DNA of 38,934 nucleotides from a virus. Made by a program: the position numbers and the translations under genes. The notes under the pieces are model-generated. The model saw only the letters and a list, made by a program, of their open reading frames with translations. It was not told the origin of the DNA and ran no database searches. The number at the start of each line of letters is the position of its first letter. Position 1 is the stretch's first letter. Location: the IMG/VR virus record IMGVR_UViG_3300043811_000081, positions 1 to 38,934 of that record; one strand, 5' to 3'. This document shows, piece after piece, positions 6,760 through 13,946 of this stretch.

Positions 6760-6765
6760 TACAAT
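6760..6765 (+). promoter_or_regulatory. candidate -10 box placing transcription start at the next ATG
   Basis: TACAAT lies exactly six bases before the ATG at 6772, the geometry expected for a leaderless transcript. There is no Shine-Dalgarno sequence in between. No convincing -35 box was found. The same geometry recurs at 10061-10066. Confidence 0.4.
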
Positions 6766-6771
6766 CGGCCC

Positions 6772-7152
6772 ATGACACCAAAAGCCGCAGCAGAAGATAA
6801 CGACCGCCCCGAGACCCAGCAATCCGAGCGCGCGGACCCGCACGCAACAGGGGCCGCCGGCGCCGCGACTGGGCTGAACCCATCAGGCGCAGGCCTCGCG
6901 GGCCAGGCAGGCAACGCGAAGGCGGACCCGACCGCGAAGCAGAATACGGCGACGATTCGCAAGCCAGCAATGTGCTCGCTCGTAGTCTTCCGCGACATCG
7001 CGCAGGATACGAATTCCTGGCCGGCGATCGTGCAGCGCGCGAATGCCGACGGCTCGCTCGACCTGGCCGTTCTCCGCGGCACAACGCTCGCGCAACACCG
7101 CGGCGTGACCGAGGGGACCTCGCCGGGAATGTGGACCTGGCCCAGCGTTTAA
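6772..7152 (+). CDS. hypothetical protein with disordered N-terminus
   Basis: A 126-residue protein starting MTPKAAAEDNDRPETQQSER. The first 75 residues are Ala/Gly/Asp-rich and probably disordered. The last 50 form a compact, likely beta-strand domain (MCSLVVFRDIAQDTNSWPAI). The start is favoured by the TACAAT box six bases upstream. An in-frame extension to 6676 has no ribosome site and an unlike composition. No family was recognised. Confidence 0.6.
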   Translation: MTPKAAAEDNDRPETQQSERADPHATGAAGAATGLNPSGAGLAGQAGNAKADPTAKQNTATIRKPAMCSLVVFRDIAQDTNSWPAIVQRANADGSLDLAVLRGTTLAQHRGVTEGTSPGMWTWPSV

Positions 7153-7504
7153 CGTGAAACCGCTCGCCGTCGACGCGGCGAGGTTCCAGCCCATAAAATG
7201 ATTCGCATGGCCCGATGCCGGGCCGTGGCGTGCGCGGGCGTTGACGAGGGTTCGCAATCAGCGTTGTCGCTGCTTTGAGAAGAGAAGGCTACCCTCCGAG
7301 CTCGCGTGCGCTGCGGTCCGGCCGGACCTGTTTTCGCCCCCCCGAAGGGCGTAGGATTCTGTGGACGCGAGGGGCGCGCCGGCGTCCAGGTTGATTATAA
7401 TCAAGCAACCCGCAAATGAATGAAAACACAGGTTTTGCGCGTCCATCCGTACGGAAACCATTTCCTTGTCGCACAGCAAAATGGCGCACGCAAGTGGCGA
7501 CGTT
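7153..7504. other. 352-base non-coding gap between convergent genes
   Basis: Both flanking genes end here. The stretch contains the hairpin at 7163-7182, a palindrome TCCGGCCGGA near 7317, and a C-rich hairpin (CGCCC...GGGCG) near 7332. A minus-strand ORF (7258 to about 7449) beginning MVSVRMDAQNL exists, but it has poor ribosome-site spacing and an unconvincing protein sequence, so I do not call it. Confidence 0.5.
7163..7182. terminator. possible bidirectional terminator hairpin
   Basis: CTCGCCG (7163-7169) and CGGCGAG (7176-7182) form a 7-bp stem with a 6-base loop just after the stop at 7152. AAC and GTT extend the pairing after a two-base bulge. There is no strong U-tract, so termination is uncertain. 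Its position between convergent operons fits. Confidence 0.4.
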
Positions 7505-7804
7505 TCAACGCCGATTTCGAGCGGTTTTGGAGGGCTTTCCGTACAGTCTGCGTCTCGCTTCGCGTTCGAGCGCGTCGAGCTGTTGATTCAGCCAGTTCAT
7601 TTCGCTGACGAGCTTGGCATCGGGCCAGCTCGGGAGATCCTTGATCAGGCGCGGAAACGAGATGTTCTGTCGGACGGAGTACTTCGCCTGCTCGGAGACG
7701 CACAGCTTGCAGAGGGTCTGCACTGGCACGCCACGCCTGCTGTTCTTCGCCATCTGGTCAGCGGTCTTGCCAGGACCGCAGCGGGTGCAGTTCATCCCGC
7801 TCAT
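7505..7804 (-). CDS. Cys-pair (zinc-finger-like) hypothetical protein
   Basis: A 99-residue protein starting at ATG 7804, overlapping the recombinase stop as TAATG. CTRC near residue 5 and CKLC about 26 residues later form a likely treble-clef zinc site. The C-terminal half is helical and very basic, ending SKTARNRR. Paired CxxC motifs with a basic tail are seen in small phage DNA-binding and HNH-like proteins, but no catalytic HNH or GIY signature is visible. Coupled translation with the recombinase suggests a joint function. Confidence 0.65.
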   Translation of the reverse strand: MSGMNCTRCGPGKTADQMAKNSRRGVPVQTLCKLCVSEQAKYSVRQNISFPRLIKDLPSWPDAKLVSEMNWLNQQLDALEREARRRLYGKPSKTARNRR

Positions 7805-8439
7805 TATGTCCGCATCGCGTCCGCAACGGTAGTCGCCGGCACGCCGAGCGCGCGGGCGATCGCGCGCACGCTCTTCCCCTCGGCCCGCATGCGCAGAGCT
7901 TCGTCGCGCCGGAAGATCCGCTTCGGCCGGCCGCAGTGCTTCCCCTGTCGCTGTGCCTCCGCCACGCCGGCGCGCACGCGCTCGACGATCAGGTTGCGTT
8001 CGAACTCCGCGAAGGCGCCGAAAATCTGCATGAAGAACCGGCCGGCCGCGTTCTGCTTGTCGGTGTCGATCCCCTGCGTAACGGCGATGAAACGGATCCC
8101 GAGCGTGTCGAGCGTGGTCACGTTCTCCATGAGCTGAGAGAGCGATCGCGCGAAACGATCGAGCTTCCACACGAGGACCACATCGAACTTGCGCAGCCGC
8201 GCGTCGGCCATCAGCCGCTCGAGGACCGGGCGCCTCTTCACACTGGATTGCTTCTCGGGGTACTCGAGGAGGTGCCAGCCGGCGCGCTCGACATAGCCGC
8301 GCAACTCGGTTAGCTGCATGTCGTGCTTCTGGTCCTGAGTGCTGACCCTAACGTAAACCGCCGCGGTGATGATCCGCCGCGGCGAGTTCAGCTTGTATTC
8401 GACTGGAATGGTGACGACGTCACCAGGTTGCATGCTCAC
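7804..8439 (-). CDS. serine recombinase (resolvase/invertase family)
   Basis: A 211-residue protein of usual length for small resolvases and invertases. The catalytic domain is clear: nucleophile Ser33 in AAVYVRVSTQDQ, the LVWKLDRFARS block, and the DTDKQNAAGRFFMQIFGAFA and EFERNLIVERVRAG blocks with conserved arginines. The C-terminal HTH is RRDEALRMRAEGKSVRAIAR followed by a second helix. An N-terminal extension of about 24 residues precedes the fold. Start is GTG 8439, seven bases after the TTGCCGACTA motif and without a clear Shine-Dalgarno. It may invert a phage segment or resolve multimers. Target sites were not found. Confidence 0.93.
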   Translation of the reverse strand: MSMQPGDVVTIPVEYKLNSPRRIITAAVYVRVSTQDQKHDMQLTELRGYVERAGWHLLEYPEKQSSVKRRPVLERLMADARLRKFDVVLVWKLDRFARSLSQLMENVTTLDTLGIRFIAVTQGIDTDKQNAAGRFFMQIFGAFAEFERNLIVERVRAGVAEAQRQGKHCGRPKRIFRRDEALRMRAEGKSVRAIARALGVPATTVADAMRT

Positions 8440-8446
8440 ACTCTTC

Positions 8447-8456
8447 TAGTCGGCAA
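8447..8456 (-). promoter_or_regulatory. TTGCCGACTA motif, copy A (recombinase gene)
   Basis: On the minus strand TTGCCGACTA sits seven bases before the GTG start of the serine recombinase and directly after the stop of a small membrane-protein gene. It is one of five perfect copies. See the findings for the sigma-28-like -10 hypothesis. Confidence 0.6.
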
Positions 8457-8558
8457 TCAGCGAAGGGTGAGGATTGCGATCGCGGCAGCGATGGCGCCGA
8501 GCGGCGCGCCGATCGCGAAGCCGAGGACCCTAATTTGCCAATGCGATGCGAGCTTCAT
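8457..8558 (-). CDS. 33-residue membrane microprotein
   Basis: ATG 8558 to TGA 8457 encodes a peptide with a 20-residue hydrophobic segment (VLGFAIGAPLGAIAAAIAIL) preceded by MKLASHWQIR. It overlaps the end of the upstream gene by 29 bases and ends just before motif A. A single transmembrane helix with a basic N-terminal flank suggests an N-in inner-membrane peptide. Function unknown. Confidence 0.45.
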   Translation of the reverse strand: MKLASHWQIRVLGFAIGAPLGAIAAAIAILTLR

Positions 8559-8739
8559 ACGATTCACCCGCTTTCTGCCACTCGAGCCGGCCGAAGACTC
8601 CCTCTGCAATCGAGCGGGCGTCCTCGAGCCGGTTCCAGCCCTCGTCGCTGGTGATGTCCGCGGCGAAATTGCCCGAGCCCAAGATCGCGATGCGCCACTC
8701 CCTCTTGTGCCTTTTGATGAGCAGGACCCTTATCACCAT
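8530..8739 (-). CDS. hypothetical protein
   Basis: A 69-residue protein starting MVIRVLLIKRHKREWRIAIL at ATG 8739, eight bases after GAGGAG and overlapping the upstream stop by seven bases. It looks like a small beta-alpha domain. A longer in-frame extension lies inside the upstream gene and is rejected. No family was recognised. Confidence 0.6.
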   Translation of the reverse strand: MVIRVLLIKRHKREWRIAILGSGNFAADITSDEGWNRLEDARSIAEGVFGRLEWQKAGESYEARIALAN

Positions 8740-8858
8740 GGCCGCCACTCCTCGCGCTCGGGACCGTACGCGTCCGCGTCCCACCACTCGGGCAGATCGT
8801 CTTCGTCTTCCTCGCGGTCATCGTCGTAACGCGAATCGTAGGCGTATTCCCAACTCAT
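8733..8858 (-). CDS. 41-residue highly acidic protein
   Basis: MSWEYAYDSRYDDDREEDED is followed by an equally acidic, Trp/Tyr-rich remainder. The start at ATG 8858 overlaps the upstream stop (ATGA). The net charge is strongly negative. Small acidic aromatic phage proteins are often DNA mimics or inhibitors of host nucleic-acid enzymes, but that is only a possibility here. Confidence 0.55.
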   Translation of the reverse strand: MSWEYAYDSRYDDDREEDEDDLPEWWDADAYGPEREEWRPW

Positions 8859-9496
8859 CGCCCCCCCTGTTCGTTGATGAAGAGCGTGGCCGCCATGCAG
8901 CGAATCGACTCTTCGGAAAAGTGAATCTCGGCGCCGCGCGAGGCCGCGTAGTTCTGTGCTTCGAGCGCGCAATCGACCGCGCACATCAGCGCAGCGAGGA
9001 GCTTCGCATGTGCCGTGGTGATCTCGCGGAGTTGCTCTGCCTGGTCGACCTGCCGCGGCGAGATGAAGGCGGCCGGACCGTGCTGGCGAGCAAGCTCGAC
9101 CGACTGCGCGAGCTTGGCCTCGAGGTTCGGACCGTACGTCGAGCCCGACGGCGCCGGCCGCCGCGGCCCCCGAGGCGCAGAGACGGGCGCAGGAGGCTCG
9201 TCGTCGGCCAGGCCAGGCTCGTCTGCCGGCTCGATCTTCAGGAACGACGATCGGCCGTGCTTGATCTTCGTGACGGTGATGAAGTCCTCGCCCGGCCGGA
9301 TCCGGTACTTGCGCATCGCCTCTTCGAGCGCGCTGGCCTCGTCGCCATCGACAAACGCCTTGCGGCCGTCGACGGCCGTGAACATGAACCGCGGGCCGTA
9401 GAGCCCGCTCACCGCTCTGCCCTGTGCTGCTTTCGGGCAGAACTGAACCGGAACGTTCTCGTTGAATTTGATGGTGTTGTCCGACGCTGGGGTCAT
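8855..9496 (-). CDS. hypothetical protein with disordered linker
   Basis: A 213-residue protein with a strong ribosome site (AAAGGAGG, 7-nt spacing) before ATG 9496, which also overlaps the stop of the small upstream gene. Residues 1-90 look like a beta-rich domain (TIKFNENVPVQFCPKAA...ITVTKIKHGRSSFLKIEP). Residues 90-120 are a Pro/Ala-rich linker and 125-213 a helical domain. The beta domain plus linker layout could fit a single-strand-binding or recombination accessory protein, but no family was recognised. Confidence 0.7.
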   Translation of the reverse strand: MTPASDNTIKFNENVPVQFCPKAAQGRAVSGLYGPRFMFTAVDGRKAFVDGDEASALEEAMRKYRIRPGEDFITVTKIKHGRSSFLKIEPADEPGLADDEPPAPVSAPRGPRRPAPSGSTYGPNLEAKLAQSVELARQHGPAAFISPRQVDQAEQLREITTAHAKLLAALMCAVDCALEAQNYAASRGAEIHFSEESIRCMAATLFINEQGGR

Positions 9497-9669
9497 CGGG
9501 TTTCCTCCTTTGCTCCTTCGAATGGGTAGGCTGCAGAATCGCGCCACGCGCGCGAAGCGTCGCGGCTCACCAGGTGGGAAACCGCATCACACAAAAACTG
9601 CCACTCGTCTGTTGTGGGCGCCGTCGACCGCCGCGCCGTGAGAAGAATTGTAAGCCAATCGAAGGGCAT
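9493..9669 (-). CDS. 58-residue hypothetical protein
   Basis: A small gene that starts at ATG 9669 directly after the TAG of the upstream gene and ends in an ATGA overlap with the downstream start. It begins MPFDWLTILLTARRST and ends EGAKEETR, the last codons supplying the AAGGAGG ribosome site for the next gene. The perfect fit between two neighbours is the main evidence. No family was recognised. Confidence 0.6.
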   Translation of the reverse strand: MPFDWLTILLTARRSTAPTTDEWQFLCDAVSHLVSRDASRAWRDSAAYPFEGAKEETR

Positions 9670-9957
9670 CTATGCGGCCCTCCTTTCGCGGCGCGCGCGG
9701 TAGAGCGCGCTCCGGAGCTTCGCCTCGCGGTCGATCATCGCCTCCGCGATGTTTTCCACGTGCTCGTCCGAGCAGGCTTCGAGCTTGAACTGCAGGGGCG
9801 TCGCGCAGCCCGTGCAAATCGAGTTGTCGCAGTGCGCCGCGCCGCACCATACGAGCGAAACCTCACGCTCGGTCTTGTGGCAGACGTGGCAGGTCGGCTT
9901 TCCCGCGTCGCGCGTTTCGTACCAGGCGTCGCGGGCGATCTCGTTTGGGGTGTTCAT
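9670..9957 (-). CDS. zinc-finger-like hypothetical protein
   Basis: A 95-residue protein. ATG 9957 has GGAGGAAAGGG immediately upstream, which excludes the longer in-frame start at 10026. The core contains CHVC, then C-x-x-x-H-C, then CTGC, a pattern consistent with a two-metal cross-brace or a B-box/treble-clef-like finger. The C-terminus is helical and basic (RARRERRAA). It is the first gene of the minus-strand operon that runs to about 8.46 kb. Confidence 0.65.
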   Translation of the reverse strand: MNTPNEIARDAWYETRDAGKPTCHVCHKTEREVSLVWCGAAHCDNSICTGCATPLQFKLEACSDEHVENIAEAMIDREAKLRSALYRARRERRAA

Positions 9958-9975
9958 CCCTTTCCTCCGTGTAAG

Positions 9976-10060
9976 CCATAAGCCGCTTACATGACCATTA
10001 ATGCCATGGGTCGGTACTAGATGCAAGTGGTTTGACGCGCTTATTTTTAGCGGCTTATGG
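9976..10060. promoter_or_regulatory. divergent control region bracketed by a 12-bp inverted repeat
   Basis: CCATAAGCCGCT (9976-9987) and its exact inverse AGCGGCTTATGG (10049-10060) lie one on each side of the divergent start region. Each repeat sits just upstream of one gene and reads outward as AGCGGCTTATGG. Between them is the palindrome CATTAATG (9996-10003). The symmetry suggests one regulator, or duplicated promoter elements, controlling both operons together. Confidence 0.6.
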
Positions 10061-10066
10061 TATAAC
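10061..10066 (+). promoter_or_regulatory. candidate -10 box for a leaderless transcript
   Basis: TATAAC ends six bases before ATG 10073 and directly abuts the AGCGGCTTATGG repeat. This would put the transcription start at or next to the start codon. There is no Shine-Dalgarno sequence. A TTGACG lies 23 bases upstream, too far for a standard spacer. Confidence 0.45.
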
Positions 10067-10072
10067 GTAGCG

Positions 10073-10291
10073 ATGGCGCGAAAAAAGCCGGCGCCGCCCC
10101 CGGCCGTCTCCGAGTACCTGCGTGAGATCGGCCGTAAAGGCGGGAAAGCTCAAACGAAGACGAAGGGATTTGGGTCGATGACCCCGGAGAGGCGCGCCGA
10201 AATCGCGGCTGCAGCCGCAAAGGCGCGGTGGGGGAAAGGAAAGACGGTGCGGAGCGCGAAGGTGACGAAGAAGAAGGACGCGTCCAGGTGA
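10073..10291 (+). CDS. small basic KGG-motif protein, possible DNA-binding
   Basis: A 72-residue, strongly basic protein. It contains EYLREIGRKGGKAQTKTKG followed by MTPERRAEIAAAAAKARWGK. The IGRKGGKA ... MTPE-R ... AAKARW pattern is common in small bacterial and plasmid proteins of the KGG type and is thought to be nucleic-acid-associated. Start at ATG 10073 is chosen because the TATAAC box lies six bases upstream. An in-frame extension to 10001 would contain the promoter and operator. It overlaps the next gene (GTGA). Confidence 0.7.
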   Translation: MARKKPAPPPAVSEYLREIGRKGGKAQTKTKGFGSMTPERRAEIAAAAAKARWGKGKTVRSAKVTKKKDASR

Positions 10292-10365
10292 CAGCCACGC
10301 AGGGTTGGATCGTGATCGTCCTGCTGGTTGGAATTCTGGTCGTTCTGTCGTCGAGGTTGCGGTGA
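10288..10365 (+). CDS. 25-residue membrane microprotein
   Basis: GTG 10288, overlapping the previous stop as GTGA, to TGA 10365. It encodes MTATQGWIVIVLLVGILVVL followed by SSRLR: one hydrophobic helix with a basic C-terminal end. Coupled translation and the clean membrane-peptide pattern support it, although it is very short. Function unknown. Confidence 0.5.
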   Translation: MTATQGWIVIVLLVGILVVLSSRLR

Positions 10366-10384
10366 AGGGAACGGAGGGAGTGAA

Positions 10385-10591
10385 ATGCTGAAACGCGCGT
10401 GGATGCTGGTGGCAGTGTTGTGGGCGGCCTGCGAGCTGGGCGCACAGCTGGCGTCCGGCCGCCCGGTAAGCGGAAAGATCTGGGGGATCGCGCTCGCGCC
10501 CCTGGCCCTCTGGTTCGTGCTCGGGGGCGCCGGCCGGTTCATCGTGACCGGTTCGTTCACGAAGCCGAAATGCAGGCTCTATCGGCCCTGA
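10385..10591 (+). CDS. 68-residue two-helix membrane protein
   Basis: ATG 10385 has GGAGGGAG about five bases upstream. Two hydrophobic segments are visible, WMLVAVLWAACELGA and IWGIALAPLALWFVLG, followed by a basic tail (KPKCRLYRP). Size and topology match small phage holins or superinfection proteins, but neither can be assigned. Its 3' end overlaps the convergent gene by 13 bases. Confidence 0.6.
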   Translation: MLKRAWMLVAVLWAACELGAQLASGRPVSGKIWGIALAPLALWFVLGGAGRFIVTGSFTKPKCRLYRP

Positions 10592-12168
10592 ACGCTCGCG
10601 TTGGCCACGCCTTGCGCCACAGGCGTCAGGGACGGCGCCGCCGCGCGAACCCGCGGCGCGACCTTCGACATGGCCACCATCAATTCGCCCATCAGCCGCG
10701 GTGAGGCAGCGACGATCGACGTGGCAGCCAAGGGACTGAGGTAGCCATGGGCGAGGGCGCCGAGGATGCCCACGCCGGTATCGAGCACGGGCGCGAGGCC
10801 CTGCGGACCGCCTTTGTTCAGCGCGGCGCCGGCGAGCTGGCCCTTGAGGTCCGCATTCGTGTACTGCGCGAGCGAATCGGTGAGGGCGCGGCGATAATCG
10901 CTGTTCTGCCGGACCACGGTCGAGAGCTTCCGCAGGGCCGTGCCTGGGTTCTTCGAGATGGACAGCTCATTGTTCACCAGGTCGAGCAGGTGGCTCGCGT
11001 CCTCGTAATCCTTCGTCATCGCCGTATAGCCCGGCACGTTCTGCTGCAGGAGGTCGGTTGTGGCAGAGCGCGCTTTCGCGATGAACGCGCTGGCCTGGCT
11101 GTCGTCCGACCACATCGCTCCGATTCTGCGCTTCAGAGTATCGACGCCTGCCGGCGTGAGGTCGTCGGGCTTTGAGCCCCAGCTGGCGAGGTCGTTGACG
11201 ATGCTCTTGACCGCATTCTGCGCCTTCGGATCCGTAATCGTCGAGCGGGAGAAATCGAGCTTCGGCGCGGCTGCCGCCTGAGCCGGCAAACCCGTGACGG
11301 CCGGCTGTGCCTGGCCCGCCGCGTTCACGATTGGCGATGCCGGCGGAGGCGCGGCCGCGGGCGGAGGAGTGATCTCGACTCCGAAGTCGTCCAGCATCTT
11401 CGACACCGTCGCTTTCACGGGCGTCACATCGAGCTTCAGATTCTGCGGAAGCTGCTGGAAGGCCGTCTGATATTTGGCGGCCCGATCGGCTTTGACGTTC
11501 TCCACCGCTTCGCGGAAGTTGCCGAGAATATCGTTTTCGTTGATAGAGCCGCGCATCGCCTTCACCAGGTCCGCGCTCGGCGTGCCTGCAGCCTCTTCCA
11601 TAGCGGGGGCGCCGGCGCCCGTGGTTCGCCCCAGAACCGCTGCGGCCGTCTTGGTGGCCACAGGCGCCGCGGCCTCAAGCACGCGGCCCACGAGCGGCCC
11701 CGCGGCGCCCAGCGCTGCCCCTTCAGCCACGGCGGCCGGCTTGCCGCCACTGTCGATCGCCGAAACGCCGGCGCCAACGCCGGCCTGCGCTGCGGTCCTG
11801 CCCAGCAGGCTAAGGCCCTGCGATGCTTTTTCCACCTCGCCTGCAGGGATCGCGAATTCCGCCACGTTCTCCGCGAACTTGCCGGCCTTCGCGGCGCCGC
11901 TCGTCGGTGTGTACTGCTTGATTGCGTCGTGCACGACGGACGAGTCGGGCAGCAGCTTGTTGAGGCCCGGGATCTTGCGAATCAGGTCGTAAGCGTTCAC
12001 GACGTGATCAGCCGCGGTACCCACAACGCCGTTCGCGAAATCGTTGACGTGCTGCGCAGCCGAGTTCACCACGCCCGCGGCAGCCGAGTGGTCGTTCGTG
12101 CTCTCCCAGCCTGCAGGCGCGGCGGCCGCCGGCGCCGCGTCACTCGTCGATTCCCACTGGTCTGCCAT
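10579..12168 (-). CDS. internal virion / DNA-ejection protein candidate (P22 gp16 position)
   Basis: A 529-residue Ala-rich protein. Residues 1-35 contain a repeated WEST-N/S-D motif (QWESTSD, GWESTND). The central region has glycine-rich possible amphipathic or membrane-active helices (AAVAEGAALGAAGPLVGRVL), then a Pro/Ala linker near 265-300 and a helical C-terminal half. In P22 the genes after gp14 are the ejection proteins gp7, gp20 and gp16. This is the third and last large gene after the gp14-like gene. Role from synteny and composition, not from a recognised domain. Confidence 0.6.
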   Translation of the reverse strand: MADQWESTSDAAPAAAAPAGWESTNDHSAAAGVVNSAAQHVNDFANGVVGTAADHVVNAYDLIRKIPGLNKLLPDSSVVHDAIKQYTPTSGAAKAGKFAENVAEFAIPAGEVEKASQGLSLLGRTAAQAGVGAGVSAIDSGGKPAAVAEGAALGAAGPLVGRVLEAAAPVATKTAAAVLGRTTGAGAPAMEEAAGTPSADLVKAMRGSINENDILGNFREAVENVKADRAAKYQTAFQQLPQNLKLDVTPVKATVSKMLDDFGVEITPPPAAAPPPASPIVNAAGQAQPAVTGLPAQAAAAPKLDFSRSTITDPKAQNAVKSIVNDLASWGSKPDDLTPAGVDTLKRRIGAMWSDDSQASAFIAKARSATTDLLQQNVPGYTAMTKDYEDASHLLDLVNNELSISKNPGTALRKLSTVVRQNSDYRRALTDSLAQYTNADLKGQLAGAALNKGGPQGLAPVLDTGVGILGALAHGYLSPLAATSIVAASPRLMGELMVAMSKVAPRVRAAAPSLTPVAQGVANASVQGR

Positions 12169-13944
12169 CTATTGCACCCTCTGCGACCGGAATTGCGTTC
12201 CGTCCTGCGGATTCACCGCCGTGATGCGGACCATCGCGCCCGCCTTGTTCATGTAGAGCTTGCCAACGTCACTGCCGGACAGCTTTGCCGGGAGCGGCGC
12301 CGCCGCGACAGGCTTCAGCGTGTCCGGATCGAACCCTCGCTGCTGCAGGATCGACTTCGCGTCCGGACCGAGGACCTGCACGACGTTGTCGAGCTTCGCG
12401 TTCTTTACGCGCTCCATCAGAGGCACGGCGCGGCCGGCGGCAATCTGCAGGAGAGTCCGGCCGGCGCCGGAGATCTGATCAGGGCTCGCGTCGCTCTTGA
12501 GATTGTCGAGGACCTTGTTCACCTCGCCCTCGGCCGGCACGCCTCCCGTGGCCACCTTCCCGGTTTCGCCGGCGAAGAACTGAGCGACCAGCGCTGCATT
12601 TGTGGGAGGCGCCGATCCGAACGCCGTGGCCACTTTGTTATAGATCGCGTTGCCAGGCTTGAACGTGCCGTTGTTCAGCGCGTCCGCAGTTTCCTGGTAG
12701 AGCTCGGCGTGGTGGATGAGCGTGTTGAGCGCGAGCGCCTGCCCGCCGGCCTTGCCGTTTGATGTGTTGGTGAACTCCTTAAGCGTGTTGTAGCGATTGT
12801 CGAGCGTCGCCTCGTCGAAATTCGGATCCAGTTTCTGGATCTGACCCATCAGCCCGGGCTGCGATCGCAGCATCATCCGTAGCTGCTGCGGGTCGATCTT
12901 TCCCGCGACAGCCATCTGCGCTGTTGGCGATACTCCGCCGCTCATGTCGAAGCCGAGTCGCTGCCTCTCGAGACCGAGCCGGCTGGCATCGAGCGCGATG
13001 CGCTTATTCGCGGCCCCTTCATCCACGGCATTGTGTCTCGCGGTTTCGGCAGCGTTGGCGGCCGCCTGGCCGGTCTGAACCTGCTGGTCGGTTGTCATCG
13101 CAAGTTGCCGCACGAACGCGGGCGTCTTCACCGGGTCGAACGCGTTGGCCGGCGGGAAGGCCGCCTGAATGTTCGCCGGATATTTGTTCAGGGTCGCCTG
13201 GTAGGAATCCGGATCCGTTGCGGTCGCGAGTTCCGATGCCGCATTCGATCGCTGCTGCTGGAAGCCCTCGCGGGTTTCCTTCGCGGCAGCAGTATCGGCC
13301 GTTTGTTTACGCGCCGCGGCCGTCGCGGCATTCGTATCGAGCTCGCGCTGCTTCGGCGAGCTGGCGATCAGCTGGTCGGTGATCTGCTTGACTGCCTGCT
13401 GTGCACTCGCTCCCGTTGGGTCGTTCTGGAGCGCGCCGGCGACCTGGTTGACGAGCGGCCCGACTGCCTGCGGGTCGACGTGCTTCGCCTGAACCGCATG
13501 CTGCATCAGGGTCATGAACAAATGCGGATCGTAATTCGCCTGGCGAACGCTCGCTCCCAGCGCGCCGGCCGCGTCCGCCTCGAGCGCGGCGACCTTGCCT
13601 TGCGCTTCCGACAGGTTCGCGCTCGATTGCTTATAGTCATTGACCTGCTTCAGCACCGCAGGGATTGCGCCGCCGTGGCCCGAAGCGGCGAGCGCCTGCG
13701 TGAGCCGGCCGGTGTCGACGTCCGCTGTTCCGTCGGGGTTCACGACGACGGAGCTGCGATACGCATCATTCAGCGCTTTCATCTGCGAAAGCTGGTTCTG
13801 TTTTTCCGCCAGCTCCGCCTGCCCAAGCTGCTGCTGCTGGACGAGCGAGCCAAGCGTGAGCGCGCGCTGCGATGCCTCCTGCGGGCTCTCGACCTGCGGC
13901 TGCCGGATTCCCTGCGCGATCAGTGCGTCAACATTGCCAGCCAT
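12169..13944 (-). CDS. internal virion / ejection protein candidate (P22 gp20 position)
   Basis: A 591-residue protein, largely helical and Gln/Ala-rich, with long coiled-coil stretches (for example around residues 30-60 and 195-240). It begins MAGNVDALIAQGIRQPQVES. No enzymatic motif was seen. Its place between the gp7-like and gp16-position genes, together with the composition, supports an ejection protein released with the DNA. It is immediately followed (TAG then ATG) by the next gene. Confidence 0.6.
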   Translation of the reverse strand: MAGNVDALIAQGIRQPQVESPQEASQRALTLGSLVQQQQLGQAELAEKQNQLSQMKALNDAYRSSVVVNPDGTADVDTGRLTQALAASGHGGAIPAVLKQVNDYKQSSANLSEAQGKVAALEADAAGALGASVRQANYDPHLFMTLMQHAVQAKHVDPQAVGPLVNQVAGALQNDPTGASAQQAVKQITDQLIASSPKQRELDTNAATAAARKQTADTAAAKETREGFQQQRSNAASELATATDPDSYQATLNKYPANIQAAFPPANAFDPVKTPAFVRQLAMTTDQQVQTGQAAANAAETARHNAVDEGAANKRIALDASRLGLERQRLGFDMSGGVSPTAQMAVAGKIDPQQLRMMLRSQPGLMGQIQKLDPNFDEATLDNRYNTLKEFTNTSNGKAGGQALALNTLIHHAELYQETADALNNGTFKPGNAIYNKVATAFGSAPPTNAALVAQFFAGETGKVATGGVPAEGEVNKVLDNLKSDASPDQISGAGRTLLQIAAGRAVPLMERVKNAKLDNVVQVLGPDAKSILQQRGFDPDTLKPVAAAPLPAKLSGSDVGKLYMNKAGAMVRITAVNPQDGTQFRSQRVQ

Positions 13945-13946
13945 GT

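Noticed and set aside
7258-7449. Possible small minus-strand gene MVSVRMDAQNL...
   Set aside because: AAGGAA is too close to the ATG, composition is weak and no overlap with neighbours supports it.
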